Shown here one piece after another: positions 8,940-15,971 of a stretch of 64,000 bases of DNA. The translations under genes and the position numbers were made by a program. This DNA comes from Roseovarius sp. MMSF_3281 (GTDB taxonomy: Bacteria > Pseudomonadota > Alphaproteobacteria > Rhodobacterales > Rhodobacteraceae), in the NCBI RefSeq assembly GCF_030733685.1, contig NZ_JASHIM010000006.1:1-64000 (forward strand), in the 5' to 3' direction. Each line of letters starts with the position of its first letter. Positions within the stretch are counted from its first letter, which is position 1. The notes beneath the pieces were generated by a model. The model searched no databases. It was given only the letters and a program-made list of their open reading frames with translations, and was not told the origin of the DNA.

Positions 8940-9052
8940 AGCGTTCCGCCTTTAACCTGATGCATCAGCGAAAGGCGGAACGCGTGCAACGATTGAGCGG
9001 AGCACTGCGTTTCGCGAAAATCTGTGATTCAGGTTTTTCGCGAAACGCTTTA
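8937..9052. repeat. Dispersed repeat with terminal inverted repeats (copy A)
   Basis: A 116-bp element bounded by TAAAGCGTT (8937-8945) and its exact complement AACGCTTTA (9044-9052). It contains a second inverted repeat, TTTCGCGAAA near 9010 and TTTTCGCGAAA near 9035. A shorter relative with the same ends and the shared block GGAACGCG..GC.ACGATTG lies at 34615-34705. The left tip includes the TAA of the DUF2062 gene. It carries no coding sequence and looks like a REP/MITE-type element. Confidence 0.65.
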
Positions 9053-9087
9053 GGCTTCGGGCGACTCGGACGGAAAGGGAGCGCGAG

Positions 9088-9837
9088 ATGGCGAATGAAG
9101 GCAAGTTGCGGCTTGGTGTGAATATCGACCACGTGGCGACGCTGCGTAATGCGCGTGGAAGTCCTTATCCTAACCCGGTGCGCGCCGCGAAACTGGCCGA
9201 GGAGGCCGGCGCCGACGGGATCACCGCGCATTTGCGCGAAGATCGCCGCCATATCCTGGACGGGGACATCGACGGGTTGATGGCGGCCCTGGATGTGCCG
9301 TTGAACTTCGAGATGGCCGCGACGGCCGAGATGCAGTCGATCGCCCTGCGCCACATCCCGCATGCGGTCTGCATCGTCCCCGAAAAGCGCGAGGAACGCA
9401 CCACCGAGGGCGGTCTGGACGTGGCGGGCGACGATAACCGGCTGGCCGATTTCATCGCGCCCCTGCGCGAGGCGGGCTGCCGGGTATCGCTGTTCATCGG
9501 CCACGAGGCGCGGCAGATCGAAGCCTCGGCCCGGATTGGTGCCGCGGTGGTCGAACTGCATACCGGGGCCTATTGCGATTATCACTACGAAGGCGATTTC
9601 GATAAGCGCGACAAGGAGTTGGAGGGATTGCGCGAAGGCGCGGCGCTGGCTCGTTCCTTGGGGCTTGAGGTGCATGCAGGCCATGGGCTGACTTATGAAA
9701 CCGTTGGTCCGATTGCCGCCATGCCCGAGGTGATGGAGCTTAACATCGGGCATTTCCTGATGGGCGAGTCGATCTTTCGCGGGCTTGGCCCGGCGATTGC
9801 CGAAATGCGTCGCCTGATGGATGAGGCGCGGGGATGA
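9088..9837 (+). CDS. pdxJ: Pyridoxine 5'-phosphate synthase
   Basis: Condenses 3-amino-2-oxopropyl phosphate with deoxyxylulose 5-phosphate to pyridoxine phosphate. The 249-residue TIM barrel starts [16 protein letters not shown] with the catalytic His, continues with [16 protein letters not shown], has the [19 protein letters not shown] loop, ELHTGAYCD, and [11 protein letters not shown] near the phosphate site. Length and motifs are standard. The ATG follows AGGGAGCGCGAG. It overlaps the next gene by four bases (ATGA), so the two are cotranslated. Confidence 0.96.
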   Translation: MANEGKLRLGVNIDHVATLRNARGSPYPNPVRAAKLAEEAGADGITAHLREDRRHILDGDIDGLMAALDVPLNFEMAATAEMQSIALRHIPHAVCIVPEKREERTTEGGLDVAGDDNRLADFIAPLREAGCRVSLFIGHEARQIEASARIGAAVVELHTGAYCDYHYEGDFDKRDKELEGLREGAALARSLGLEVHAGHGLTYETVGPIAAMPEVMELNIGHFLMGESIFRGLGPAIAEMRRLMDEARG

Positions 9838-10271
9838 CCCTTTGGCGATACGCATTGGTCTTTCTGGCCGTCGCCGTCGGGGCAAGCCTTGCGGTGCAGG
9901 CCCTGCAGGGGCGGGTTGCCGGTGTCGTAGGGTCTTCGGCGCAACTGATGGTGCCGGCGATGATCGCCGCATTGATCGAGGGGCAGCAGTTCGCGCGCCG
10001 TCACGAGCGCAAGCCGGAAAGTCGCGAAATCTGGGGCTTTGCCTGGGCGGCGACCGGGGTGGCCGTGGCGCTGAACATCGGGTTGTCCTTTGCCGGGCAG
10101 GGATATTTCCCCGAATTCGAGAAACTGGCTGTTGCGAGGATTTTTTCCAAGCAATTCATGATCCTGCTTGGGCTTTATGCAGGGGGGTACCTGCTTTGTA
10201 ACCGGTTTTTCGCAGGGCTTGGCGCGGGCAATCAGCTGAGCCTCATGAAGAACAGGGATAGCGCCGAATGA
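9834..10271 (+). CDS. Small integral membrane protein (ABZJ_00895-like)
   Basis: A 145-residue membrane protein with four predicted hydrophobic segments (about 5-22, 33-50, 68-88, 108-128). The layout and the [13 protein letters not shown] loop resemble the ABZJ_00895 family of uncharacterised proteins. It overlaps pdxJ and acpS by four bases on each side (ATGA junctions), so it is embedded in the pdxJ-acpS operon. No catalytic motif was seen and no function is assigned. Confidence 0.72.
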   Translation: MTLWRYALVFLAVAVGASLAVQALQGRVAGVVGSSAQLMVPAMIAALIEGQQFARRHERKPESREIWGFAWAATGVAVALNIGLSFAGQGYFPEFEKLAVARIFSKQFMILLGLYAGGYLLCNRFFAGLGAGNQLSLMKNRDSAE

Positions 10272-10681
10272 TCCTTGGTATAGGCACCGATCTTGCGAAT
10301 ATCGAGCGTATCCAGGGCACTTTGGACCGCTTTGGCGACAGGTTCCGCAATCGCGTGTTCACAGATGTGGAACAGCGCAAGGCCGAGCGGCGGGCCGATG
10401 TCGCGGGGACCTATGCCAAGCGCTGGGCCGCGAAGGAGGCCTGTTCCAAGGCGTTGGGCACGGGGCTTCGGATGGGGATCGCCTGGAAGGACATGGCGGT
10501 CAGCAATATCGAAACGGGCCAACCCACCATGGCGGTCACCGGCTGGGCCGCCGACCGGCTGGCCGAGATGACGCCCGAAGGGTACGAGGCGGTGATTCAT
10601 GTCACCCTGACCGACGATCACCCTTGGGCACAGGCCTTCGTGGTGATCGAGGCGCGAAGCGGCGCGCCGAGTCGTCCATAG
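10268..10681 (+). CDS. acpS: Holo-[acyl-carrier-protein] synthase
   Basis: Transfers phosphopantetheine from CoA to acyl carrier protein. The 137-residue protein opens with [14 protein letters not shown], which has the Mg-binding Asp, and contains [17 protein letters not shown], the AcpS signature with the Glu ligand and the CoA-binding Lys. The later half ([34 protein letters not shown]) matches the family. It overlaps the preceding membrane-protein gene by four bases. About 120 bp separate it from the peroxiredoxin-like gene. Confidence 0.95.
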   Translation: MILGIGTDLANIERIQGTLDRFGDRFRNRVFTDVEQRKAERRADVAGTYAKRWAAKEACSKALGTGLRMGIAWKDMAVSNIETGQPTMAVTGWAADRLAEMTPEGYEAVIHVTLTDDHPWAQAFVVIEARSGAPSRP

Positions 10682-10803
10682 GTTCCTGTCGGAACGGAAA
10701 ACCCCTGTCCGGAAACCTCGGTATTTTGTCGGTATCGCGCCGGACCCGATGGCGATACGGTCATGGTGAACAAAGCTTTCGCCGCGCGAGGAGGAAACAG
10801 CCC

Positions 10804-11376
10804 ATGACATCGTCGCAGTCCCTTGCCAACCCGAATTGGGAAAACCTGCCGCGCCCCGAGGATGACGGGGCCGCGGATCACTTGTTGGGGATGGAGATGC
10901 CCGATATCGCGCTGCAAGCCACCGACGGGGGGCAGGTGACGCTGTCTGGGATGGCCGGGCCGGTGGTGGTCTATGCCTATCCGATGACCGGCCGGCCGGA
11001 CCGGGCCTTGCCCGCGGGCTGGGATGACATACCGGGCGCGCGGGGCTGTACACCGCAGAGCTGCGCCTTTCGTGACCATCATGCGGAATTGCAAAGCTTG
11101 GGCGCCACGGCGGTCTTTGGCCTGTCGACCCAAAGCCCCGAGGACCAGGCCGAAGCTGCCGCGCGCCTGCACCTGCCTTTCGCGCTTTTGTCAGATGCAA
11201 ACCTCGACCTTGCCCATGTGCTTGACCTGCCCAGCTTCGAGGTTGAGGGGCGCAGGCTTTTGCGCCGCCTGACCCTGCTTGTTCAAAACGGGCATATCAC
11301 GCATCTGCGCTATCCCGTCTTTCCGCCAGACAGCGATGCCGAGGCGGTGGCGCAATGGCTGAAAGGCCTGGCTTGA
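10804..11376 (+). CDS. PrxQ/BCP-like peroxiredoxin
   Basis: A 190-residue thioredoxin-fold protein of the AhpC/TSA family. The segment RGCTPQSCAFRDHH places Cys82 and Cys87 in the C-x4-C arrangement of PrxQ/BCP peroxiredoxins, so Cys82 would be the peroxidatic and Cys87 the resolving residue. It departs from the family by about 18 extra residues between the VVVYAYP strand and the active-site Cys. The ATG at 10804 follows GAGGAGG. Its neighbours are acpS and lepB, but it is probably its own unit because a dispersed repeat separates it from lepB. The peroxide substrate is unknown. Confidence 0.75.
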   Translation: MTSSQSLANPNWENLPRPEDDGAADHLLGMEMPDIALQATDGGQVTLSGMAGPVVVYAYPMTGRPDRALPAGWDDIPGARGCTPQSCAFRDHHAELQSLGATAVFGLSTQSPEDQAEAAARLHLPFALLSDANLDLAHVLDLPSFEVEGRRLLRRLTLLVQNGHITHLRYPVFPPDSDAEAVAQWLKGLA

Positions 11377-11384
11377 GGCACTCT

Positions 11385-11453
11385 TTCATCTTTCCCCAAA
11401 TACTCCGGGGGGAGCGTTGAAAATCGCGATTTTCAACGTGGGGGGCAGCGCCT
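11385..11453 (-). repeat. Dispersed hairpin repeat, family 1 (inverted copy)
   Basis: Read on the minus strand this has the order seen at 13115, 27765 and 33274: a GC hairpin (GGCGCTGCCCC), an AT-centred hairpin, then CCCCCGGAGTATTTGGGGAAAG. The middle hairpin is a 24-bp perfect palindrome at 11415-11438 with CGTTGAAAATCG as half-site. It lies between the peroxiredoxin gene and lepB. Nothing else is visible in 11377-11546. Confidence 0.6.
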
Positions 11454-11546
11454 CCTGACCCCTGCGGGATCACAAGCGCGGTGCTTGCCTTGACTCCCTG
11501 TCACGCGCGCCGCATGTAGCGGTAACACCATAAACCGGAGGGCGGG

Positions 11547-12383
11547 ATGGCAAGCGAAGGCAAGACAGGCGGCGGCATTTGGGAAACGGTGAAAACCGTC
11601 TTCTGGGCCTTGGTGATCGCCGGGATTTTCCGCACGATCTTTTTCCAGCCATTCTGGATTCCCTCGGGGTCGATGAAGGATACGCTGCTGATTGGGGATT
11701 TCCTCTTTGTCAACAAGATGGCCTATGGCTATTCCTATGCCTCCTGCCCGACGATCCGCATTCAGGCGGTCGGGGTGAATATCGACGCCAAGGATATTTG
11801 CGGGTGGATGGATGGCGATAACACCCGTGTGCTGGGGTCCGAACCCGAGCGCGGCGATATCATCGTGTTCCGCCACCCTGTGAACGGCACCGATTTCATC
11901 AAGCGCCTGATCGGCCTTCCGGGCGACCGGGTGCAGATGAAAGACGGCGTGCTCCATATCAACGGCGAGGCGGTGACGCTGGAAGATGCGGGCACCTTCG
12001 AGGAAGAGTTCGAAGCCCAGGGTCCGATGCGGATTCGCCCGCGCTGTGAAAACGGCGTGGTGGGCGAAGGGGCGACCTGTGAAAAGTCGCGCCAGATCGA
12101 GACCCTGCCCAATGGCCATTCGCATCAGATCATCAATATCGGGCGGCAGCGCTCGGATGATACGGGCGTTTATACCGTTCCGGACGGCCATTACTTTTTC
12201 ATGGGCGATAACCGCGACAACTCCACCGACTCGCGCTTTCCGCAGGCTGTGGGCGGGGTCGGTTTCGTTCCCTATGAAAACCTGATCGGGCGCGCGGGGC
12301 GGGTTGTGTTTTCCTCGGCGGGACGCTCGATGCTGTTTTTCTGGACGTGGCGGGGCGACCGCTTCTTCGAAAAGCTGGACTGA
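11547..12383 (+). CDS. lepB: Signal peptidase I
   Basis: Cleaves signal peptides from exported preproteins at the periplasmic face. One N-terminal membrane helix (about 14-34) precedes the catalytic [10 protein letters not shown] with Ser42. The general-base Lys119 lies in [13 protein letters not shown], and [14 protein letters not shown] is box E. At 278 residues it is of ordinary length. Two Cys pairs (67/85 and 167/178) lie in insertions of the periplasmic domain and could form disulfides. The start at 11547 follows CGGAGGGCGGG. It is followed by rnc after eight bases. Confidence 0.95.
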   Translation: MASEGKTGGGIWETVKTVFWALVIAGIFRTIFFQPFWIPSGSMKDTLLIGDFLFVNKMAYGYSYASCPTIRIQAVGVNIDAKDICGWMDGDNTRVLGSEPERGDIIVFRHPVNGTDFIKRLIGLPGDRVQMKDGVLHINGEAVTLEDAGTFEEEFEAQGPMRIRPRCENGVVGEGATCEKSRQIETLPNGHSHQIINIGRQRSDDTGVYTVPDGHYFFMGDNRDNSTDSRFPQAVGGVGFVPYENLIGRAGRVVFSSAGRSMLFFWTWRGDRFFEKLD

Positions 12384-12391
12384 GGACGGCG

Positions 12392-13072
12392 ATGAAACTG
12401 TCGGGGGAGATGAAAGCGTTTCAGGCCCGGTTGGGGCATGAGTTTTCCGACCCAGCCCTATTGGTGCGGGCGGTGACGCATTCTTCCATGTCCACGCCCA
12501 CCCGGGATGACAACCAGCGTCTTGAGTTTCTGGGGGACCGGGTATTGGGCCTTGTCATGGCCGAAGCGCTTTTGGAACACGACCGGACAGCCAGCGAGGG
12601 CCAGTTGGCCCCGCGGTTCAACGCGCTTGTGCGCAAGGAAACCTGCGCCGATGTGGCCCGCGAGATCGACATCGGCGCGGTGTTGAAACTGGGCCGGTCC
12701 GAAATGCTGTCGGGTGGGCGGCGCAAGTTGGCACTTTTGGGCGATGCCATGGAAGCGGTGATCGCCGCCGTTTACCGCGATGCCGGGTTCGAGGCGGCAA
12801 AGGCGCTGGTACTGCGGCTTTGGGGCGATCGGATCAGTAGCGTCAAGGACGATGCCCGCGATGCCAAATCGGCGCTTCAGGAATGGGCGCAGGCCAGGGG
12901 GTTACAACCGCCCGAATACCTGGAGAAGGCCCGCAGCGGCCCCGACCATGCGCCGCAATTCACCATCGAGGCGCGGCTTTCAAGCGGGGAGGCCGCCGAG
13001 GCCAAGGCAGGGTCCAAGCGGCAGGCCGAACAGGCGGCGGCCAAGGCCCTTTTGGCGCGCGTGGAAGGGTAG
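12392..13072 (+). CDS. rnc: Ribonuclease III
   Basis: A double-strand-specific endoribonuclease for rRNA and mRNA processing. The signature [15 protein letters not shown] (about 37-51) holds the Mg-binding acidic residues, [16 protein letters not shown] (about 112-127) holds the second set, and a C-terminal dsRNA-binding domain (about 155-225) ends with [13 protein letters not shown]. Length is 226 residues. The ATG at 12392 is chosen over the in-frame start 15 codons upstream because that lies inside lepB, and TGAGGAC precedes 12392. lepB-rnc-era is a conserved order. Confidence 0.95.
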   Translation: MKLSGEMKAFQARLGHEFSDPALLVRAVTHSSMSTPTRDDNQRLEFLGDRVLGLVMAEALLEHDRTASEGQLAPRFNALVRKETCADVAREIDIGAVLKLGRSEMLSGGRRKLALLGDAMEAVIAAVYRDAGFEAAKALVLRLWGDRISSVKDDARDAKSALQEWAQARGLQPPEYLEKARSGPDHAPQFTIEARLSSGEAAEAKAGSKRQAEQAAAKALLARVEG

Positions 13073-13114
13073 CGTTTTCAAATTGTGCCCTTCGGGCGCA
13101 GGTTTGATTCCGAT

Positions 13115-13165
13115 GAGGGGCTTTGCCCCTCAAACGCCCCAGGATATTTTCGGCCAGAAGAAAAG
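13115..13165 (+). repeat. Dispersed hairpin repeat, family 1
   Basis: GAGGGGC-TTT-GCCCCTC forms a 7-bp hairpin at 13115-13131, followed by CCCCAGGATATTTTCGGCC and AGAAGAA. The same order recurs at 27765-27831 and 33274-33345, and inverted at 11385-11453. It lies in the 155-bp gap between rnc and era. Confidence 0.65.
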
Positions 13166-13227
13166 GGGTGTGGCGCGGTTTCCCCGGATAGGGTAGGGCT
13201 GCGCCGTTCATAAGGAATTGACGTGAC

Positions 13228-14136
13228 ATGACCCAACGTGCCGGATTCATCGCCCTGATCGGGGAACCCAATGCGGGCAAATCGACGCTTCTTAACCGGA
13301 TGGTGGGGGCGAAGGTTTCGATCGTGACGCACAAGGTGCAGACCACGCGGGCGCGGATCAGGGGGGTGGCCATCGAGGGCGAGAGCCAGTTGGTGTTTGT
13401 CGACACGCCGGGCTTGTTTCGGCCGCGCCGCCGGTTGGACCGCGCCATGGTGGCCGCGGCTTGGGGGGGCGCGGCGGATGCCGATGTGATCGTTTTGTTG
13501 ATCGAGGCGCATCGCGGGATCACCGAAGGGGTCGAGCGGATTCTGGAAAGCCTGGACGAGGTGGCCACCGGACGCAAGGTGGCGCTGGCCATCAACAAGA
13601 TCGACCGGGTGAAATCGGAGGTCTTGTTGGGCCTGACCGAGAAGATGAATGCCCGGTTTGCCTTTGCCGAGACCTTCATGATTTCCGCCGAACGCGGCCA
13701 TGGGGTGGAAGATTTGCGCAAATGGCTGGCGGGCGAGGTGCCGGAGGGCCCGTGGCTTTACCCCGAGGACCAGATTGCCGATTTGCCGATGCGGATGATC
13801 GCCGCCGAGATCACGCGCGAGAAGCTGACCCTGCGTTTGCATCAGGAGTTGCCCTATCAGTTGACGGTGGAAACCGAGAACTGGGAAGAGCGCAAGGATG
13901 GATCGGCCCGCATCGACCAGATGATCTACGTGGCCCGCGATGGCCACAAGGGGATCATCCTTGGCAAGAAGGGTGAGACGATCAAGGCCGTGAGCAAGGC
14001 CGCGCGCGAGGAGTTGGAAGAATTCCTTGGCCGCAAGGTGCATCTGTTCTTGCAGGTCAAGGTGCGGCCCGGGTGGCTTGAGGAAGCCGAGCGCTATTCC
14101 GAGATGGGGCTTGAATTCAAGGACGGCAACGCGTGA
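13228..14136 (+). CDS. era: GTPase Era
   Basis: Binds GTP and the 3' end of 16S rRNA during 30S maturation. In 302 residues: G1 GEPNAGKST (about 11-19), G2/G3 region ending DTPGLF, G4 NKID, then a KH domain after about residue 200 with YVARDGHKGIILGKKGETI containing the GxxG RNA-binding loop. The G3 extension RRRLDRAMVAAAW is typical. It follows rnc and overlaps the DUF1491 gene by four bases, as in other Rhodobacterales. Confidence 0.96.
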   Translation: MTQRAGFIALIGEPNAGKSTLLNRMVGAKVSIVTHKVQTTRARIRGVAIEGESQLVFVDTPGLFRPRRRLDRAMVAAAWGGAADADVIVLLIEAHRGITEGVERILESLDEVATGRKVALAINKIDRVKSEVLLGLTEKMNARFAFAETFMISAERGHGVEDLRKWLAGEVPEGPWLYPEDQIADLPMRMIAAEITREKLTLRLHQELPYQLTVETENWEERKDGSARIDQMIYVARDGHKGIILGKKGETIKAVSKAAREELEEFLGRKVHLFLQVKVRPGWLEEAERYSEMGLEFKDGNA

Positions 14137-14465
14137 CGCGCCTGACGGCGGAATTCTGGGTGCAGGCCTATCTGGCGCGGTTGCGATTGCAGGAGATTCC
14201 GGCCTTCGTGGTGGCGCATGGCGATGACACGGCGGGCGCGGTGCTGGTCAAGTTGAACACCCTCGACGGGCAGGCCCGGGCCTTTCAGCGGTCTTTCGAT
14301 TTGATGAGCGGCGCGCGCATCTGGGCCACCTTGGCCGAGGGGGAGGAGCGCGCGGTGGATGAGGCCGTGGCCAGGCAAAGGTCGTTCGATCCCGATCTTT
14401 GGGTCATCGAGGTCGAGGATCGGGCCGGGCGGCACTTGCTGGATGAGCCGGGCTTGGCTGATTGA
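14133..14465 (+). CDS. DUF1491 family protein
   Basis: A 110-residue soluble protein beginning MTRLTAEFWVQAYLARLRLQ and ending in a acidic strand region with FDPDLWVIEVEDRAGRHLLD; both are DUF1491 hallmarks. The function is unknown. It overlaps era by four bases (ATGA), so it is translationally coupled. In many relatives recO is close by; here the syntenic block stops at this gene and an unrelated operon begins after an AT-rich gap. Confidence 0.82.
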   Translation: MTRLTAEFWVQAYLARLRLQEIPAFVVAHGDDTAGAVLVKLNTLDGQARAFQRSFDLMSGARIWATLAEGEERAVDEAVARQRSFDPDLWVIEVEDRAGRHLLDEPGLAD

Positions 14466-14478
14466 TGTGAAACCTTAA

Positions 14479-14495
14479 CTTACTGTTTGAGTAAG
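14479..14495. promoter_or_regulatory. Inverted repeat upstream of the dehydrogenase-hydratase operon
   Basis: CTTAC-N7-GTAAG lies inside an AT-rich 107-bp gap (14466-14572) between DUF1491 and the first operon gene. Dyad symmetry in an otherwise A/T-dense leader suggests a regulator site, but the regulator is unknown. The operon's first start, a GTG at 14573, is preceded by GGGAGG. Confidence 0.35.
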
Positions 14496-14572
14496 AACTT
14501 ATTCCTTTTCGTTAGCAATATTCAAAATTATAACTCCCGTAGGATGGAATTCCAAGTTTCGGGAGGTGTGTC

Positions 14573-15307
14573 GTGTCGGCAGAGAACGGCAGTTTGAAGG
14601 TGACTGTATGGCGTGGCGATGGGGCCACCGGAGCTTTCGAGACGCATGAGGTGCCAAGGCAGGAAAGCCAGACGGTTCTGGATGTCGTCAGTTGGATTCA
14701 GCAATATGCCGATCCGACCCTGACCTATCGTTTCGCTTGCCGTGTCGGTATGTGCGGCAGCTGCGCGATGATGGTGAACGGGGTGCCGCGTTGGACCTGC
14801 CGAACCCACGTGGGCAAGGTGGCGACGGGTGACAGCCTGACGGTGGAGCCGCTGCGCAATTTGCCCGTGATCAAGGATTTGGCGGCCGATATGGACCCGT
14901 TCTTCGATAAATGGGTCAAGGCCGAGGCGGTGCATCATCCCAGTGAGACACGCCACGATCCGATTCGCCCGGTCGATACGGAAACCGAGGCGCGCCAACA
15001 GGCCGATGTCGGGATCGAATGCATCAATTGCGCGGTGTGCTACGCGGCCTGCGATACTGTGGCGGGGAACCCCGATTACCTTGGGCCCGCCGCCTTGCAA
15101 CGGGCATGGACGCTTTACAATGATGAGCGCGAGGCCAATCCCGAGGCGATCCTGGACGCGGTATCGGGCGTGGGGGGCTGTCACAACTGCCATTCCATGG
15201 GCAGTTGCACGCAGTATTGCCCGAACGAATTAAATCCCTTGGCGGCGATCGCGGGCTTGAAGCGCGAGACCACCAAGCGCGTGTTTCGGAGGCGGAGGAA
15301 TGATTGA
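14573..15307 (+). CDS. Succinate dehydrogenase/fumarate reductase-like iron-sulfur subunit
   Basis: A 244-residue electron-transfer subunit. The N-terminal ferredoxin domain has CRVGMCGSC plus a distal Cys in VPRWTC for a 2Fe-2S cluster. The C-terminal domain has CINCAVCYAAC and CHSMGSCTQYCPNELNP for 4Fe-4S and 3Fe-4S clusters, with one extra Cys (GGCHNC) not usual in SdhB. Electrons would pass from the flavoprotein gene three places downstream to quinone at the anchors. It starts with GTG and overlaps the next gene by eight bases. Whether it works as dehydrogenase or reductase, and on which dicarboxylate, is not set by sequence. Confidence 0.88.
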   Translation: MSAENGSLKVTVWRGDGATGAFETHEVPRQESQTVLDVVSWIQQYADPTLTYRFACRVGMCGSCAMMVNGVPRWTCRTHVGKVATGDSLTVEPLRNLPVIKDLAADMDPFFDKWVKAEAVHHPSETRHDPIRPVDTETEARQQADVGIECINCAVCYAACDTVAGNPDYLGPAALQRAWTLYNDEREANPEAILDAVSGVGGCHNCHSMGSCTQYCPNELNPLAAIAGLKRETTKRVFRRRRND

Positions 15308-15632
15308 TCTACGACTTTACATGGCGCAGCGCTTGAGCGCGCTGATCATGGCGCCATTGGTCATCGGGCATATCGCGGTGATGATCTATGCCATACAGGG
15401 TGGGCTGAGCGTGGACGAAATCCTGGGGCGTACTCAGGACTCATTCGCGTGGTTTGCCTTTTACGGGCTCTTTGTACTGGCGGTTTCGGTGCATGCGGCC
15501 ATTGGCCTGCGGGTGATCGTGCATGAATGGCTTGGCCTGAAAGGCGGCGGTTTACAGGCCTTTACATGGGCCGTGGCACTTGGCCTGCTGGTGATGGGAG
15601 GGCGGTCTGTCTGGGCCGTGACCTTCGCATGA
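15300..15632 (+). CDS. Succinate dehydrogenase-like membrane anchor subunit (first)
   Basis: A 110-residue protein with three hydrophobic segments (about 12-32, 50-72, 86-106). His residues in IGHIAVMIY and SVHAAIGLRVIVHEW are placed where haem b or quinone ligands lie in Sdh/Frd anchors. Similarity to named SdhC/D proteins is low, as usual for anchors; the role comes from topology and position between the B and A subunits. It overlaps the iron-sulfur gene by eight bases and the next anchor by four. Confidence 0.75.
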   Translation: MIDLRLYMAQRLSALIMAPLVIGHIAVMIYAIQGGLSVDEILGRTQDSFAWFAFYGLFVLAVSVHAAIGLRVIVHEWLGLKGGGLQAFTWAVALGLLVMGGRSVWAVTFA

Positions 15633-15970
15633 AGGCCCCGCCGCGCGCACATCCCCTTTGGCTGGCCTTCGTGCTGCACCGGGTGTCGGGCCTTGCCCTG
15701 GCGCTGTTCTTGCCGGCGCATTTCTGGGTGCTGGCCAATGCGGTGACGGCCCCGGGCCAATTGAACAGTTTCCTGCACCTGACCGAACAGCCCTTGGTCA
15801 AGCTGGCCGAGTTTGGCCTTGTGTTCCTGTTGGCGGTGCATTTTTTCGGCGGTTTGCGCCTTCTGGCGCTGGAGTTGCTGCCGTGGAGCGACACGCAAAA
15901 GACCCTTGCCGCGGGCGCGGTCGGGGTGGCTGTGCTGGTTTCCGGCACGTTTTTCCTGAATGCGATATGA
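15629..15970 (+). CDS. Succinate dehydrogenase-like membrane anchor subunit (second)
   Basis: A 113-residue protein with three membrane segments (about 10-33, 50-72, 88-110). HRVSGLALALFLPAHFW near residues 17-33 is close to the conserved SdhC pattern (HRxSGxxL), and a further His lies in LAVHFFGGLRLLALE. The start at 15629 overlaps the previous stop (ATGA), which rules out the longer open frame. Together with the preceding gene it would make a six-helix quinone-reactive anchor carrying haem b. Confidence 0.78.
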   Translation: MKAPPRAHPLWLAFVLHRVSGLALALFLPAHFWVLANAVTAPGQLNSFLHLTEQPLVKLAEFGLVFLLAVHFFGGLRLLALELLPWSDTQKTLAAGAVGVAVLVSGTFFLNAI

Positions 15971-15971
15971 C

